NCBI GenBank assembly: GCA_030248215.1
Contig: JASANG010002092.1
Location: forward strand, 62,001 to 126,000
Direction: 5' to 3'
Source of the DNA: Enoplolaimus lenunculus
Lineage: Eukaryota; Nematoda; Enoplea; Enoplida; Thoracostomopsidae
Length of the DNA: 64,000 nucleotides
Shown: piece after piece, positions 10,761 through 22,700 of the stretch
Position numbering within the stretch: position 1 is the stretch's first letter
Layout: each line of letters begins with the position of its first letter
Translations under genes and position numbers: made by a program
Notes under the pieces: generated by a model
Database searches by the model: none
Told to the model about the DNA's origin: nothing
Seen by the model: only the letters and a program-made list of their open reading frames with translations

Positions 10761-12491
10761 ACTATCGGATATAGGAGCATGATGTTAGGTGTGTATTTCC
10801 ATGAACAAGAATTAATCACAATGTTTCGGTGCTGTTTGCTTGCGTTGTAGGCTACAGCAAGCCTAGCGCGCGAAGTGACTGAGAAGACAAACATGATTTT
10901 TGTATTGCAATTGAGCATAAAATTCTATTTCTTATGGGTTCAGTCAGGGATCTGCTTATTCCGCACACAATTGAAATGTGGGGGTGAAACTTTTCAGTTG
11001 CTTAACACGTGCAATATTTACTTGCAAGCACAACAACGTTTTAACGTCTCAGCATAGATTAATGTGGCTGAGGCACTTTTCCTCGTTCTAATCATGGGGG
11101 CTGCGGTCTCCCTGATTCCGTCGCAATTTCAAGGGAACAAAAACACGATGAATGGGGCTAAAGTCTTCCAATTCCTCTACACTATGCGGTTCATGCTAGA
11201 GTGCCAAAAAGATGATAGCAAAAAAATTTCTTTGCAGTGGAAGATTTTTGTTGTGTTGGGAGAAGTAGAAAAAAGCGCCGCGGATCGAGAAAATTTTGAA
11301 AAGGGGGCTATATGTAAGTGTGAAAGAAAGCTCGCAAGCGAAACGATCGAAAAGGCAAACGTGCGAATCCGAACCTTGACTTTGAAAAATTAAAATTAAC
11401 ACTGTAACCGTTTAACATGCTGTGGTATAAGCAAACCTTTTAAAACATCAAAGCCCGAATTCATTGAAACATAGGTTTTCGTTCGAATCTGAAGTACGAA
11501 AAGGTTTCGAAAAAGATTCACACGGTTAAAATTCAATTTCACAAACGGTTGTTTTCGAATCTTGATGGATTCAGCTTTTTTACAACCGATTCCCTGAACC
11601 TTCAATTTTTGCCGAATCCTCAACTTTTGTTGCCACCATGGTTTCTGGTCCAGGTGCAAACGCAATTTGCTCTGCAGACTTAATTTGTTATTTTTCGGTA
11701 GTGTGTTAATCTTTGTATATATGTATATATGTGTATATATACAGACGATTTACAAGCACAGATAATTAATATGATTGATTCCTCTGTGTTGCATGGTTTT
11801 TTGCAATGTAATTATGAGTGTATTTTTGGAATATTGTTACGGGTAAATCTGTGTTTGACCCTCCTCTCTCCCTCCTTCTCTCTCAATTTTTTCTCCCTCA
11901 GTCTCCCTTATATTTTGTTGTGCCGTGTACAGCAATCTGTACAACAGTACTGAACGCGGTGTATAATTGGATTTTTTTGGCTTCTGAATAAGAGAAACTT
12001 GTACTGCGTAAACGGATAGTACAAATAGCGTAAAGAGATACTGATCAAAATAACACAAATGGAAAACGAATGTTGAAGTGTATAAGTTTTAAAGATAATT
12101 TATGCTTCTGCCTGTACAATTGAGGCATGCAAATATTTACCGAGCTTTCGCCACCCGCCTCTCCTCGGAACGCCCTTGCAAAAATGACTGAATCATATCC
12201 TGTTTCTAGCTGATAATTATTATCACGGGCGTAACTAAGACTTCCTAAACGGAATAATTATAATAAAGAATTATTACATACATTGCAAGTAGGCTAAGCA
12301 ATTAACCGTGAGCAATTATGAACTAGGAAGGCTGGGTAGAGTGGTTATTTTTTTCGTTCGCCTTAGATCTTTGATTGGACCGCGCCCATATGTAACACTG
12401 GTTTCGAATAAAATTCGGAAAGTGTTAATCTAAGCGTTAAAAGAAGGCTAAATGGAAGCATACGGCTCACGAAACTGTTAGGAACCTTTGG
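10761..12491. other. Spacer; diverged GAATCCGAA-rich patch
   Basis: No gene recognised. Around 11360-11630 words such as CGAATCCGAAC, TTCGAATCTTGATGG and GCCGAATCC occur in both orientations. This may be an old copy of the CGAATC-word MITE family seen at 35158 and 62160-62532. A pyrimidine-rich CTCTC stretch lies at 11865-11905. Confidence 0.4.
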
Positions 12492-12499
12492 TATACACA

Positions 12500-12671
12500 C
12501 AGTGGCGGATCCAGGATGTCAAAATGGGGGGGGGGGCAAATTTCACAGGTAATAAACTTTATTTTTGACCACACACAAACCACGAATTATTGTCATAAAA
12601 TTGCTATATAATTTTTGTCGAGATGCTGTTGGGGGGCCCACGGCCGGGGTGCCCCCATGGATCCGCCATTG
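12500..12671. mobile_element. hAT-type MITE, CAGTGGCGGATCC ends (copy 2)
   Basis: Same ends and interior as the copy at 3436-3605. It is flanked on both sides by the perfect 8-bp repeat TATACACA, which fixes the element boundaries and the superfamily signature. Confidence 0.93.
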
Positions 12672-12828
12672 TATACACAGTGGAATCCTTATACGTGCGC
12701 CCCTGTAAATAATTATTTAGTGCTGGATAGAGTTAATGAAAAACTTTGATTTTAGTAGTGTTTTATCGCTGTCGAGATATAGTTGGTATTTATGGTTTGG
12801 ATTTGTTTTGTGAGTATGAAACCTACCA

Positions 12829-12990
12829 ACAGCAAGATAACCTTGCTAGGAGGGCTGAATAATTTTTCAAAAGGGTCATACAAGCATTTCAATTGATTTG
12901 TACAAGCAAGATACACGTTTCCTAGGGGGCAAATTTTTTGTCGGCGGACTATAGCGCACTGTGGCGCCCCGTCTGACTACAAAACCGTAG
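12829..12990. mobile_element. CGGGYCCGTAGCC-family MITE (degenerate copy)
   Basis: Contains TTGCTAGGAGGGCTGAA, a CATACAAG phrase and CTAGGGGGCAAATTTT as in the copy at 14563-14723. The ends are worn and no target-site duplication was found. Confidence 0.5.
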
Positions 12991-13154
12991 GACAACTGTG
13001 TGCGTTGTGATTATGTATATATACATATATGTACGTATGTATAATTTGCTTGTTCTGTGTGGTTTGGACGGTGTTTTGCTTCTTTAAAGATAAAAGCTAG
13101 TTTCAGTATTATTATTTGTCAGACTGTACTGACTCATTCGATAATTGCGAATGG

Positions 13155-13214
13155 TAATCTGGTGGTTTTTATGTGATTTATGCCTAATCTGGTGGTTTTT
13201 ATGTGATTTATGCC
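13155..13214. repeat. 30-bp tandem duplication
   Basis: The unit starting TAATCTGGTGGTTTTTATGT is present twice in direct succession with no visible difference. Confidence 0.9.
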
Positions 13215-13439
13215 TTTTAAGTTGCAAATCATGTATACGCACAGGTGGTAAGTGAGTGGGGGTTTAACAGGTGATTGCAATGTTGTTTCGTTGTGAACCA
13301 GTGTCGTTTCTGTTGTAGTATTGCTGATTGAGGACCAAGGCAAGATTATTTCGATTGCATTAAGGGTGTATGATAGGGTGAAACCGATTCGTTTAAAATT
13401 TAAATATAGAATTTCAGTTTATAGCATAGTTGAACAGGT

Positions 13440-13640
13440 ATGACGACAATTCGAGACCCGATGTGTGTTGTAATCCAAAACTGCATGGACTCGACAATCC
13501 GTCACTCATTATTATGCTTAGGCATGGATTTTCAATTACGATTACGCTACGATTATGATTATGATTTATTGATTCATAGGTTTTTAAACAGTGTTGAGCG
13601 ACAAGTTGTCTGGCGACAAATTGTTGTACGTCCGCTGATT
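13440..13640. repeat. GACAATTCGTCG-family foldback repeat (copy 1)
   Basis: Words ACGACAATTCG and GGCGACAAATTGT face each other across a centre with ATTATGCTTAGGC and ATTACGATTACGCT. Related copies lie at 14283-14416, 22535-22700 and 28570-28770. Probably a MITE; its duplication is not resolved. Confidence 0.6.
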
Positions 13641-14282
13641 GAACAAGTGTTTAGGTACCAGAATGTGCAGAATACGGTCATTTGAAAGTGGATAAATTAT
13701 GAAGAACGAGATCATTTTGATCGGGTCTGTTTGACCGAAGTGAGTACTGGGAGGTTGATTTTAACCTTGTTGTAAACATGCGGCTTTTTGTCGGGTTTTC
13801 ACAAATTTGACGAGTGAAAACGTCCCCTGCGTTTGTATCACTATGGAATCGTACCACGACAATTCGTTACCCGTGTAACGAAGCGTCAATTCAATTGAAT
13901 GCCGTTCAAATGGTTAAAAAGTAGTCGACGTTAAATGCTGGCGAATGTTCACAATTTGAATGAATGCACATTGTGATTTGGGATGGTATTTAAAAACGAA
14001 TCCTTGTACAATTGTCAAAATTGAAAACATTTTAAAAATCTTACGTAATTGATGAATTGACAGCCAATTTTAGTTTATACATTTGGTTACATTTTGAGTT
14101 CGTGCTGAGCCATTACCGCCATAGCTGGACAATCACACAATTACTGTTATTTATTTTACGGAGGAGTTTGGATCATTTGTGGTTGATTGCCAGGAACAGT
14201 GTCTTTGAATTGATTGTAAGTATTGGAATATTTCTAAGATTTGTGCGTGTCTAAGGGGTGTATCATCGCAGCTGGGGTTACA

Positions 14283-14416
14283 CCCGACAATTCGACGTTC
14301 GACACGTTGTAATCTGAAATTTCATTGACCCTAAAACTCGTCGATCATCATTATGCTTAGGCTCAGGCGTAGGGTTAGGACAGTGTTGGGCGACAAGTTG
14401 TCGAGCGACGAATTGT
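14283..14416. repeat. GACAATTCGTCG-family foldback repeat (copy 2)
   Basis: Starts CCGACAATTCGACG and ends GACAAGTTGTCGAGCGACGAATTGTC around a centre containing CATCATTATGCTTAGGCTC. Non-coding. Confidence 0.65.
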
Positions 14417-14562
14417 CTTAGATTCGATCGAGTGCGTAAGTAACATCCATTGTATTGGATTAAATACGTTTTATGGTGTGTGCTGATGGAAGTTACTTAT
14501 TTCTATTAATTCTATTGGATGTTGTTTTGGCAAGTTCTTTTTTCTCTAAAACGTTATCAATG

Positions 14563-14723
14563 CAGGCGCGTCGCCAGCTCACTTTGCTAGGAGGGCTAAA
14601 CAGTTTTCAAAACGTGCATACAAGGGTTTTCGATTACTTACAAGTAAAGTTGAAAATGTTCTAGGGGTGCCACAAAAGTCTTCCAAACGGGAAGCCCACA
14701 TGCCCCCGCTGGCTACTTCTCCG
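14563..14723. mobile_element. hAT-type MITE, CGGGYCCGTAGCC family (inverted copy)
   Basis: Carries the family interior in the opposite orientation: CAGCTCACTTTGCTAGG, then GCATACAAGGGTTTTCG, then GCCCCCGCTGGCTACTT. Perfect 8-bp flanking repeats TATCAATG define both ends. Confidence 0.85.
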
Positions 14724-15396
14724 TATCAATGTCGTGTACGTGTTTTGTTCTGTTAACAATACAGGTAGCGCAAATGTGGCGACTGCACAGCCGTCCAGTA
14801 CTAGCAGTAGGTCTGCCTGATATATGGTTGGGTACAATTGCAGGTAAATGAATTCACTTGAGTTGTTTTTTGATAAGGTGGTGTTTCGGTCGAGTTAATT
14901 TATCTTGATTTATAGATGGAGTTAGGCAGGTTTGCAGAGAGCCAGCCAGTTTTATTGGGGAGAGTTGAGCGGAAATGGTTATGTTGCAGGTTGGCTGGCA
15001 TTGCGGAATAGCGTGGGTTTTATGGGCTTTTTATGTTGGCTGATCGACACTGAAGTGATGTGGTTAAGGCTGTTGGATAGTTTTGTTAAGATTTAAGCAT
15101 AAGGCTTTGGTTTAGGCAAAGGATTAGGTATGAGGAATTCTTTTTTTAAGTCTAAACGCAAATTGAAGCCTAAATCTGGGGGGAAGTGTACAAGAGTCGA
15201 GATTAACATGTCATTGATAAGTAGTCGATAAGAATGATTTTTATTCGGGCAGTATTCTTTTGTTCAACAGATATTAAGACAGGTAAAAGCAGTCATGCGC
15301 GCCATATCTTAAGATTTGCCTGAACAATAACTGAACAGCTTTTGTGAATGGAGTTTCCAATCGAGCCAAAACTGGAAATTAAAATTAATTCACTGG

Positions 15397-15522
15397 CAGT
15401 GGCGGATCGAGAAGTTTCTAAAACGCGACCGTGTGAGATATAGTAGAACAAAACGTTGTTTGATGTCTGTTTGTTGAGGAGGGGGCGTAGGCCGGGGAGC
15501 CCCATCGTTAAAACCGCCAGTG
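15397..15522. mobile_element. hAT-type MITE, CAGTGGCGGATC ends (shorter relative)
   Basis: Ends CAGTGGCGGATCGAGAA and AAACCGCCAGTG. Flanks TTCACTGG and CACACTGG match at 6 of 8. It shares only the terminal sequence and the GGCCGGGG(A/T)G phrase with the copies at 3436 and 12500, so it is a sister family or a diverged deletion derivative. Confidence 0.72.
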
Positions 15523-15847
15523 CACACTGGCAAGAGAACAGTTGAGGTTATTGTGTCGTTGTTTGTCGCCGATTTTGTCTGACCTATGTTCTAAACTGAG
15601 CTATAAAACGAATGCAACAGTAGGTATGCGGTTATTTTTGTCTTCGGTATGAACGGTATTTTTAATTAACGTACAGTGGTTTGTTTTCATCAGATAAATA
15701 CGTATATATACTATATATTATATATCTTTGTATGTGTGTGATGTGAAAAGGGCTTCGTTTGGTTTTTAATTGTATTTGCCTGTTATTGTTTGACCTTTCT
15801 GAAATATTTGTAAATTACGCTGATTTTTATTTCAGGCTTAGGATAGC

Positions 15848-15975
15848 GCTATACTTGTCGTGTGGCGCCGTCCGTCACCGTACGGCATCGTAAGAGTAAT
15901 TCACATACAATACGCACGGTAACGTACGGTTTCGGGACGGTGACGGACGTCACTACAAGTACAGCGCCACACTTA
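15848..15975. repeat. Long imperfect palindrome, GCGCTATACTTG ends
   Basis: Left arm GCGCTATACTTGT, then CGCCGTCCGTCACCGTACGG. The right arm is the inverse: ACGGTGACGGACG, then CTACAAGTACAGCGCC. Related short palindromes with GCGCTATACTCGCCG ends are at 23545-23645 and 53383-53436. A foldback MITE group is the likely explanation. Confidence 0.65.
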
Positions 15976-15979
15976 GTGG

Positions 15980-16660
15980 GATTGTTATTATAGTATCGTT
16001 TGTAACTGCTCATTATTATTAACCAGATATAACATCTACTTTTGTGCACTGTTTGAAGTGTTGGAGTTGCGCAGTAGTATGTATATATTGACTGAATTAG
16101 AATTAATTGTTAATAGCTTGAATTTTTTTATTTTTGCTGACCGGATCCAGGTATTCGGTCGCAAACTGCTGAGCTGTATCCAAAATTTTTCTTGCTGTAA
16201 CTTTTTTTATCACAGTAAAACCAAAAATCTATTTAACGTTTCGCCCGAAAATCGACCTCTGGATTTGGTAAAGCTTTGCGGCATGTCCCGACAATTGTGT
16301 TGTAAAATTTTTTAATTACTTTTATGTTATGCTATTAATTGAATTTGCTTTTATTTTTAAAGTTAATTTTGAATACTTGTATAGCAGAAGATTGTGACCC
16401 AATACATGCTCATTACTGTCGCCAGGACACTGCGTGCTCTAAGAAGTAACATTTTACTCGTGTTTTAATGCCGCCGTCATTAATCCACCAGTTTCTTGTA
16501 CACTGACCGCCCACGAGCTTAAGCCTAAGCGTATACTTATGCGTAAACTCATACCAAATTACAAAAATTTCGAAAACTGTGTAAGTGAGAGTGCAAGAGC
16601 CCACCGCAGCCATAAACTGAATCTAAGTTCGGCTTGCTCGCCAGTATAGTCACGTGCCAT
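15980..16660. other. Spacer, no gene seen
   Basis: An open frame at 16058-16315 has no similarity known to me. No paired repeats found. Confidence 0.35.
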
Positions 16661-16665
16661 GGTCA

Positions 16666-16832
16666 AAGCGGGGTAGATGTGGCTCAGCCTCACTGGATGA
16701 ATTTTTGCTTCCCCCCTTCGTAGAAAATGTTCAACCTTACTTGTAAGTCATTGAAAACCCTTGTATGTCCCTCCTGAGAATTTTAGCCCCCCTTTCCCCA
16801 CCAAGGTAAGCTGTTTACGGGCCTGTTTAACC
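16666..16832. mobile_element. CGGGYCCGTAGCC-family MITE (degenerate)
   Basis: Contains AACCTTACTTGTAAGTCATT, GAAAACCCTTGTATG and TTACGGGCCTG as in the other copies. The left end is worn, and the flanks do not show a clear duplication. Confidence 0.6.
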
Positions 16833-17898
16833 ATGCACACAGATCAAACATTTCCTATTTTACATCTCTTCGTAGCGCACCATAATTCCAAAAACCACAC
16901 ATTTTACTGCAAGCCCCCACGTTTCTAAACGGCATCAACCACCACAGCACCTGGCGGAATCAAAGAAAAACAACATTTGCTTCAGCGAACACGCGCTACC
17001 GATTTCAAAGTCTTCGTTCTGCTGCTTATTTTTAGTACAGCAAAGCAGCCAGTGTATCAAAAACAAGTACAGACACACAGTACAATAACTAATCTCGGTC
17101 AGTGTAGCGGTATGTGAATAGAATCGTAGGCAGGATTTGAGTTCGGGAGACGGGATAACTATGAGGTAAGTCTATTTGCGAGCGAGCGAAGCGAGTTAAC
17201 ATCTACAGGTTATTCTACAGCGTGTACATTCTACAGCGTGTACGTTTTTGAGTCTGCAGAAATTTCGGGGGGTGTATTTCGGTATCCCCACTTGTACACG
17301 CGCTTTTAGAACTGAAGTCATTTCCGGTCGCCAGGATACATACAGACACCCATAAATTAATATACACATACACGCAACAAAACAGTCATGTGTTTTCGAA
17401 CTGTACAAGATAAATACAAACACATCTGGAACACAATGATATCATTAAGGGGTGGGAGCCCAGTTTTCAATTCGAGAGGGAATATTTTATGTCAGTTTTT
17501 GTGGCGGGCGAGTGTTGACTGCAATGTGAAAAAACCATTTGATTTCTAAGATGCAGCCGGCTGTTTTTTCTTTTCTTTGATCTGTCTTGAAATTTCGGTG
17601 GGGACATATAGCTTGTATCCCCTACTTGTATACGGCCCTCGATATCACAATATTAATCGAGCATATCAAAAAAACCAAACGCTATCCAAATATGAACTGA
17701 CGGCATAGTGGAAAAAGCATATACAAAACAATATACTTACGTATATTAATGGTCCGTGTACAAATATACGTAATATAAACATACACATACATATACATAT
17801 GAGAATAACATGCATGTATAGAACAGCATTACCTATATTACATAAAGCACCATGTATACGTTGAGTGTTCATTATTACTGTGTTCTGCGGTCGAATAT

Positions 17899-18064
17899 CG
17901 GGCTCGTAACCAAGAAGGCGCCAGGGAGGGCTCAGCTCCCCCCTTGGAAAAATTATGCCCCCCCTAGAAGATTTCAACCCTGCTTGTAAGTCAGTGGAAA
18001 CCATGAAATGCCCCTCATGAAACATTTTTTGGCCCCCTAGCAAGATGAGCTGGCTACGGGTCTG
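17899..18064. mobile_element. hAT-type MITE, CGGGCTCGTAACC end
   Basis: Starts CGGGCTCGTAACC and ends GGCTACGGGTCTG between perfect 8-bp repeats TCGAATAT. The interior is GGGCTCAGCTCCCCCC, CTTGCTTGTAAGTCAGT and CTAGCAAGATGAGCTGG. It is the best preserved copy of this family and defines its length at 166 bp. Confidence 0.92.
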
Positions 18065-18419
18065 TCGAATATCAAGGCAAGAGATTGTGTGATTTTATAT
18101 GATAAACGCGGAACCATGTACGTTTAGCCATTTTGGCGTGTACACATCGCATGCAGTTCGGAGTTCTCCCTGCCCCAACCTGCATACCTCATTCGATAAA
18201 TCTCAACCAGAGTGCATAGAAAAGAAAAAGTAAACCAGATCTGCTGTTTTGCTAAAACCCAAGTCCCATTGGACAGTTTTGTAGCCCCCCCCACCTCCCA
18301 CGCCCAAAGTAGAAAAGTTTTGCTTAGAGTTAGTTATAGGCTTAAGATAGGTTCGAAATATGCTAATACTACGCTGGTACGGCCCTCAGCTGTACATGGG
18401 CCACCTACGGGGCAATGAT

Positions 18420-18830
18420 GGAAGTGTCTGTCTCGGTAGGTCTCAGTGGTTTGCAGGTCTCGGTCTCACTTTGTTGAGTCTCGGTGGTTTGGAAACGAGA
18501 CCAGTAGTCGAGAATTCAGCAAATGTATGGATAAAATATTTATGTGAAATTATGAAATTTGATAGTTACGCAATAATTACGAGCAGATATTTTGAACAAA
18601 GACCAAAGGCTATGAAAAATACAAAACTGTATAAAATTGTTTATTATGAAAATTTTAATTTTTTTCGGTGATAAGCAAAAATTGACCGAGACCGAGACTT
18701 TCGTAAGCCGGTTTCGGTAGTCAGGTCTCGGTTTGTAACCGAGACGATCCATCCCTGCTGTTGGGGGTGGCTCTTGCACTGTGGGGGAACTACTAAACCG
18801 AGACCGCCCATCCCTGCTGTGGAGGGGCTT
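18420..18830. mobile_element. GAGACC-word MITE with a repeated right end
   Basis: The left part carries GGTCTCGGTCTCA-type words, and the right part carries GACCGAGACTTTCG and ACCGAGACGATCCATCCCTG. The terminal phrase CC(A/C)ATCCCTGCTGT occurs twice (near 18750 and 18810). CATCCCTG is the inverse of a CAGGGATG hAT-like end. Left boundary uncertain. A relative is at 43027-43401. Confidence 0.55.
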
Positions 18831-18845
18831 GCTCATCTACAATAG

Positions 18846-18975
18846 GGATAATTAACATTTATGGACTCTAATTAGGGTTCAGGGACTCTATCCTCTTACG
18901 GACTCTTATTAGGAATACGGACTTCTATTAATTTGGAGTCAAAATGGGGATCCCCTCTTATTTGGGTCACTACAG
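18846..18975. repeat. GGGTCACTACA repeat fragment
   Basis: Ends with CCCCTCTTATTTGGGTCACTA, matching phrases near 55900 and 56230. The nature of the parent element is unclear. Confidence 0.35.
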
Positions 18976-19106
18976 TAAGTTTCTTGATTTATTGTTTGCA
19001 CAAATTTGGTATGAGGTTACTTGTTATGTTTCATATACAGTGCAAAGTTAACATTTATACAGCCATTTCTTTTAAACCAGGAGGCTTTAAAAATGGCAAC
19101 GCTGAC

Positions 19107-19517
19107 CAGGGTGCAATCGGAATTCCGGTTCCGATTAGAATTCCGATTCAAAAGGAGTTCCGATTTTGATTCCGATTGCACAATCAATAGGAATCGGAAT
19201 TTCCACATTTTAATTTTTGACCTACTTGTTGTGATATCTTGTATAAACAAATTCAGCATATTTATCTATTAATTTGTTTTCGATAAGTTAACTTATCAAT
19301 AATTGATTGTAGTTTAGATTTACAGAGCCAAAAAAGATTGTCATTTTGTTCATGCGACATTTTTGAGAATACTGCCAGCCAACAGACACCCTAAATCAAT
19401 ATTATACTTGTTAATACAAATTATCCGTATAGTCACAAATTTTGTAGTTCCGATTCCGATTCAGGTATAAATTTGCTGTTCCGATTCCGGTATAATCCAG
19501 TTCCGCTTTGCACCGTG
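19107..19517. mobile_element. hAT-type MITE, TTCCGATT-word family
   Basis: Starts CAGGGTGCAATCGGAATTCC and ends TTTGCACCGTG. Flanks ACGCTGAC and ACGTTGAC match at 7 of 8. Subterminal words are TTCCGATT and GGAATCGG. The outer end is shared with the CCGGAA family, but the interior differs. Confidence 0.85.
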
Positions 19518-20074
19518 ACGTTGACCTCTGTGCGTTGAAATCTAGAAAGTAAACCAACGCGATACTCGTTATATGTTGATTTGTAGTATTTTTTCTCAAT
19601 TGTAATCTGAAAATATTAGCTGCTATTTTATTCTTCTCTTTAAATGGCGATTATTAGTTGATAAATTGAAATTTGGTCTGGCTTCTATTTCGGATAGAAA
19701 GTATGTTTTCATTCATGACTGACAAATAACGTTGCCTTCGTTCATTGCTGCAGGCTTGCTTTTAATAGAAGGCTAGATAAATATGTAGTAGCAGTAGGTT
19801 TCGCGAACGCTTGGTATAGTTTGTATATATGTAATAGGTATATGATACGTACTTCACCATTTTGCCATGCAGCCATAAAAGTTATACCGCTGAAGTCAGC
19901 TCGTAGAGATCAATAGGATGGGCCACTTTGTGTTTACTTTCTATGGGTGTCTAAATTGTTGTCCACGAAATTGACCAGCTTACAGATATGTAAGGGTGGT
20001 GTTCAGGGCGGAAGATAGGGAGGCCCCTTCCTTTCCATTTGTATGAAAACGTGGTAGCTGTCAGCCATCTATGT

Positions 20075-20444
20075 CAGTGTGCGACCAGATATCATGATCT
20101 GGTTTAATATCCGGTAAAAAATCGATATCCATTTCCAGTATACGGTATTAATCTATCGGGTACCGGATATGTACGGTGGTGATACCAAATGTCATAAAAC
20201 TGTTTATTTTAAGTGAACGTCTTTAACATTTTGCTGCGAGTGCATTTTTGTGCAAGTGAAGAGTTCAAATTTACTAGACTGAAGCAACAAAACAATTCAA
20301 ACTAATGAACATACACTTTTGCACGGCTTAAATACACTTCAAACTCTGCAAATTTAGATGCTATATCCGGTTGATATCTGGTTCCGGTTAAAAATACACT
20401 GTCCAGTTTCTGTATCCGGTAAATTAATGTCTGGTTGCACCCTG
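20075..20444. mobile_element. hAT-type MITE, ATATCCGG-word family
   Basis: Starts CAGTGTGCGACCAGATATC and ends GTCTGGTTGCACCCTG. Flanks ATCTATGT and ATTTATGC match at 6 of 8. Words such as ATATCCGGT fill the ends. A related element starts at 32138. Confidence 0.78.
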
Positions 20445-20701
20445 ATTTATGCCTGATATAAACATGGTGGATTGTATCACAAATCTTGGTGGATTTTCAA
20501 TATTTCAAAGAAATGTTATTTTAATTTTAAGATGCTATATCCGGTTGATATCTGGTTCCGGTTAAAAATACACTGTCCAGTTTCTGTATCCGGTAAATTA
20601 ATGTCTGGTTGCACCCTGATTTATGCCTGATATAAACATGGTGGATTGTATCACAAATCTTGGTGGATTTTCAATATTTCAAAGAAATGTTATTTTAATT
20701 T
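20357..20701. repeat. 174-bp tandem duplication spanning a MITE end
   Basis: The block beginning GATGCTATATCCGGTTGATA recurs exactly 174 bp later and stays identical, or nearly so, to about 20701. It covers the last 88 bp of the MITE plus its right flank, so it arose after the insertion and is young. Confidence 0.92.
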
Positions 20702-22030
20702 ACGAAGGCGTTCCTTCGAATAGCTTTAACGTGTCTACGATAGCAAATATATATCGGTTACAACTGGAGGTCTGCCTCCGGCTCTGGCGAAAATAGAAAT
20801 TCTGCCGGAGGTTCCAGCACTTTCGGTAGTGAAGTTTTGTAGTTTTAAAAATTTATTTGTTTGATGCGTTTCGTTCTATCGTTTGGTACATTTTTGATGA
20901 GAAATTGTCGAGGTTTCTTAGAATAAGCGCAAAACCAAAACATTTAACAGCACCTAACAGATATTTGCTAAAATTAGCAAATTAAACATCGGTTCAACTG
21001 CGTTATTTCACCTCACTTCCGGCTGGACTGTGACCCTGAAATGTAAAGATCGTACACACAGTACTAACTACGAAATTATCCTGGCTATGTTAGACAGATA
21101 ATTATCATATTCAACTGTCTACTGTCTTGTTGTTGTTGTTGTTCGCCACTTTTGTACTCATTAATTCTGGATACACATTAGGGTTTCTTTTCAGTAACCT
21201 AGTTACATCGTTTGGCAGCGGTATGGAGTATAGATTACCCTAGGAATTTAATAAAATATAGTATATTTTATAGATTTCGATTCGCTGAGGTCAGCGGTAC
21301 CATTGTAAGCGCTGCAGGGCTTCCGGTTCAATAGTTATGGTCCTTTAAATTTTAACTTTTTACTATGTAAAACATGTACAAACGCCAATCAAATTTGTGT
21401 AAGGAATAAACCTGGTAAAGGTTATATTTTACCAACATGTTCCTTATAGATACTTTGTCTTCCAAGCTGTTAGTTTTTGCACTATAATTTCGAGGGCCAT
21501 AACTTTTGAACCGTTGGTCGTGCAGCCAGAAAAATGGTACCGTTGAGTTCAGCTCGTCGAGATTTATACGATGGACGACTTTTTATTAAAACCTAAGGAG
21601 GTCCAGATTCCGTACCTCCGCCCTTCGTTTAAACTCTGCGAGCGACTGCATCTAGGATCCAACAGATTAAGCCTGTAAAAGTATTTTTGTAGTCTGTCGG
21701 CAAATTTCAAAGGGATATCGTTTTGTCCCCTCTTGTAACCGACAGCGATATTAATATATGAATGACAATGTCTATATAGTTTTTTCACTACTTTGATGAT
21801 AATAAATAAGGAGGAAGGAATATAGAATTTGTTATGGTTGTGTTTGTTTTAGTGACAAATTGTTGAGAAAATGCAGGTATGCCCGCCGCGTGTCTGAACT
21901 CATGTGTTTTGGTACAGAAAGTAAAGCTACGAGTTTAGATAGTTGGCTGTATGCTTTCCTACTTCCGGGTTTGGCTTAGAAGTTGTACATTCAGTTGTTT
22001 ACTGTTCACTGAACAACGAAACTGCAAGCG
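20702..22030. other. Spacer, no gene seen
   Basis: Short GTTGTTGTTGTTG run near 21129-21142. The two phrases ending in ATAGTTATGGTCC (21330) and GGCCATAACTTTTG (21494) are weakly inverted. No coding signal recognised. Confidence 0.35.
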
Positions 22031-22036
22031 ACCATT

Positions 22037-22200
22037 TGGGCCCGTAGCTAAGGAGGGCGACAGAGGAGCTCAGTGCCCCCGTGGAAAAATTTTGGCTGCC
22101 TATAAAATTTACAACCTTGCTTGTAAGTTATTAAAAACCCTTGTATGCCATAGCTGAAAGTTTTTTAGCCCTCTAACAAGGTGAACTGGCTACGCGCCGG
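22037..22200. mobile_element. hAT-type MITE, GGGCCCGTAGC end
   Basis: Member of the family defined at 17899-18064. Starts GGGCCCGTAGCTAAGG and ends GGCTACGCGCCGG. Flanks CGACCATT and CGACTGTT match at 6 of 8. Confidence 0.75.
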
Positions 22201-22534
22201 CGACTGTTCCGTTGAGCAGTTGTATGAGCATTGTTCCTTTCGACCAGGAGCTAAAGTACGTATATAAGGGCGGAAGTGGCCCACACACCTTCAATTCGTA
22301 TTCTTCAGAACCAGACTAATATTTCAGTATATTTTTAGCGATTCCTGTATTTTATGTTGCTTACTGATTTGGACGTGGTTATTAACTGCAGTATATTTCA
22401 GTGTAATTATATATGTAGACTTTTACCGTGACCCCTGTTCACAAAATTAGAATTGAATTGTCGGTTTCAGGCAATTTCATTTGTTCCCGGTTTGGAATGT
22501 ATCCGGTAATGTGTGTTTTCTGGTTGGTTATGTA

Positions 22535-22700
22535 GCGTTTCGTCGCCCGACAACTTGTCACCCAACAGTGTACTAAAGCGTAAGAGTATATCTAATCATA
22601 ATCCGAAGTGTAACCTTATGTCTAAGCATAATGATGGGCGATGAATTGTCGAGTCGATTAAATGTCGGATTACAAGTCGTCGGGCGACGAACTGTCACGA
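22535..22700. repeat. GACAATTCGTCG-family foldback repeat (copy 3)
   Basis: Starts TTTCGTCGCCCGACAACTTG and ends GTCGGGCGACGAACTGTC, with GTCTAAGCATAATGATGGGC inside. It matches 14283-14416 in reverse and also 28570-28770. Confidence 0.65.

Noticed and set aside
13536-13575. ATTACGATTACGCTACGATTATG repeats as a CRISPR-like array
   Set aside because: Spacing is irregular, the words are short, and the setting is eukaryotic.
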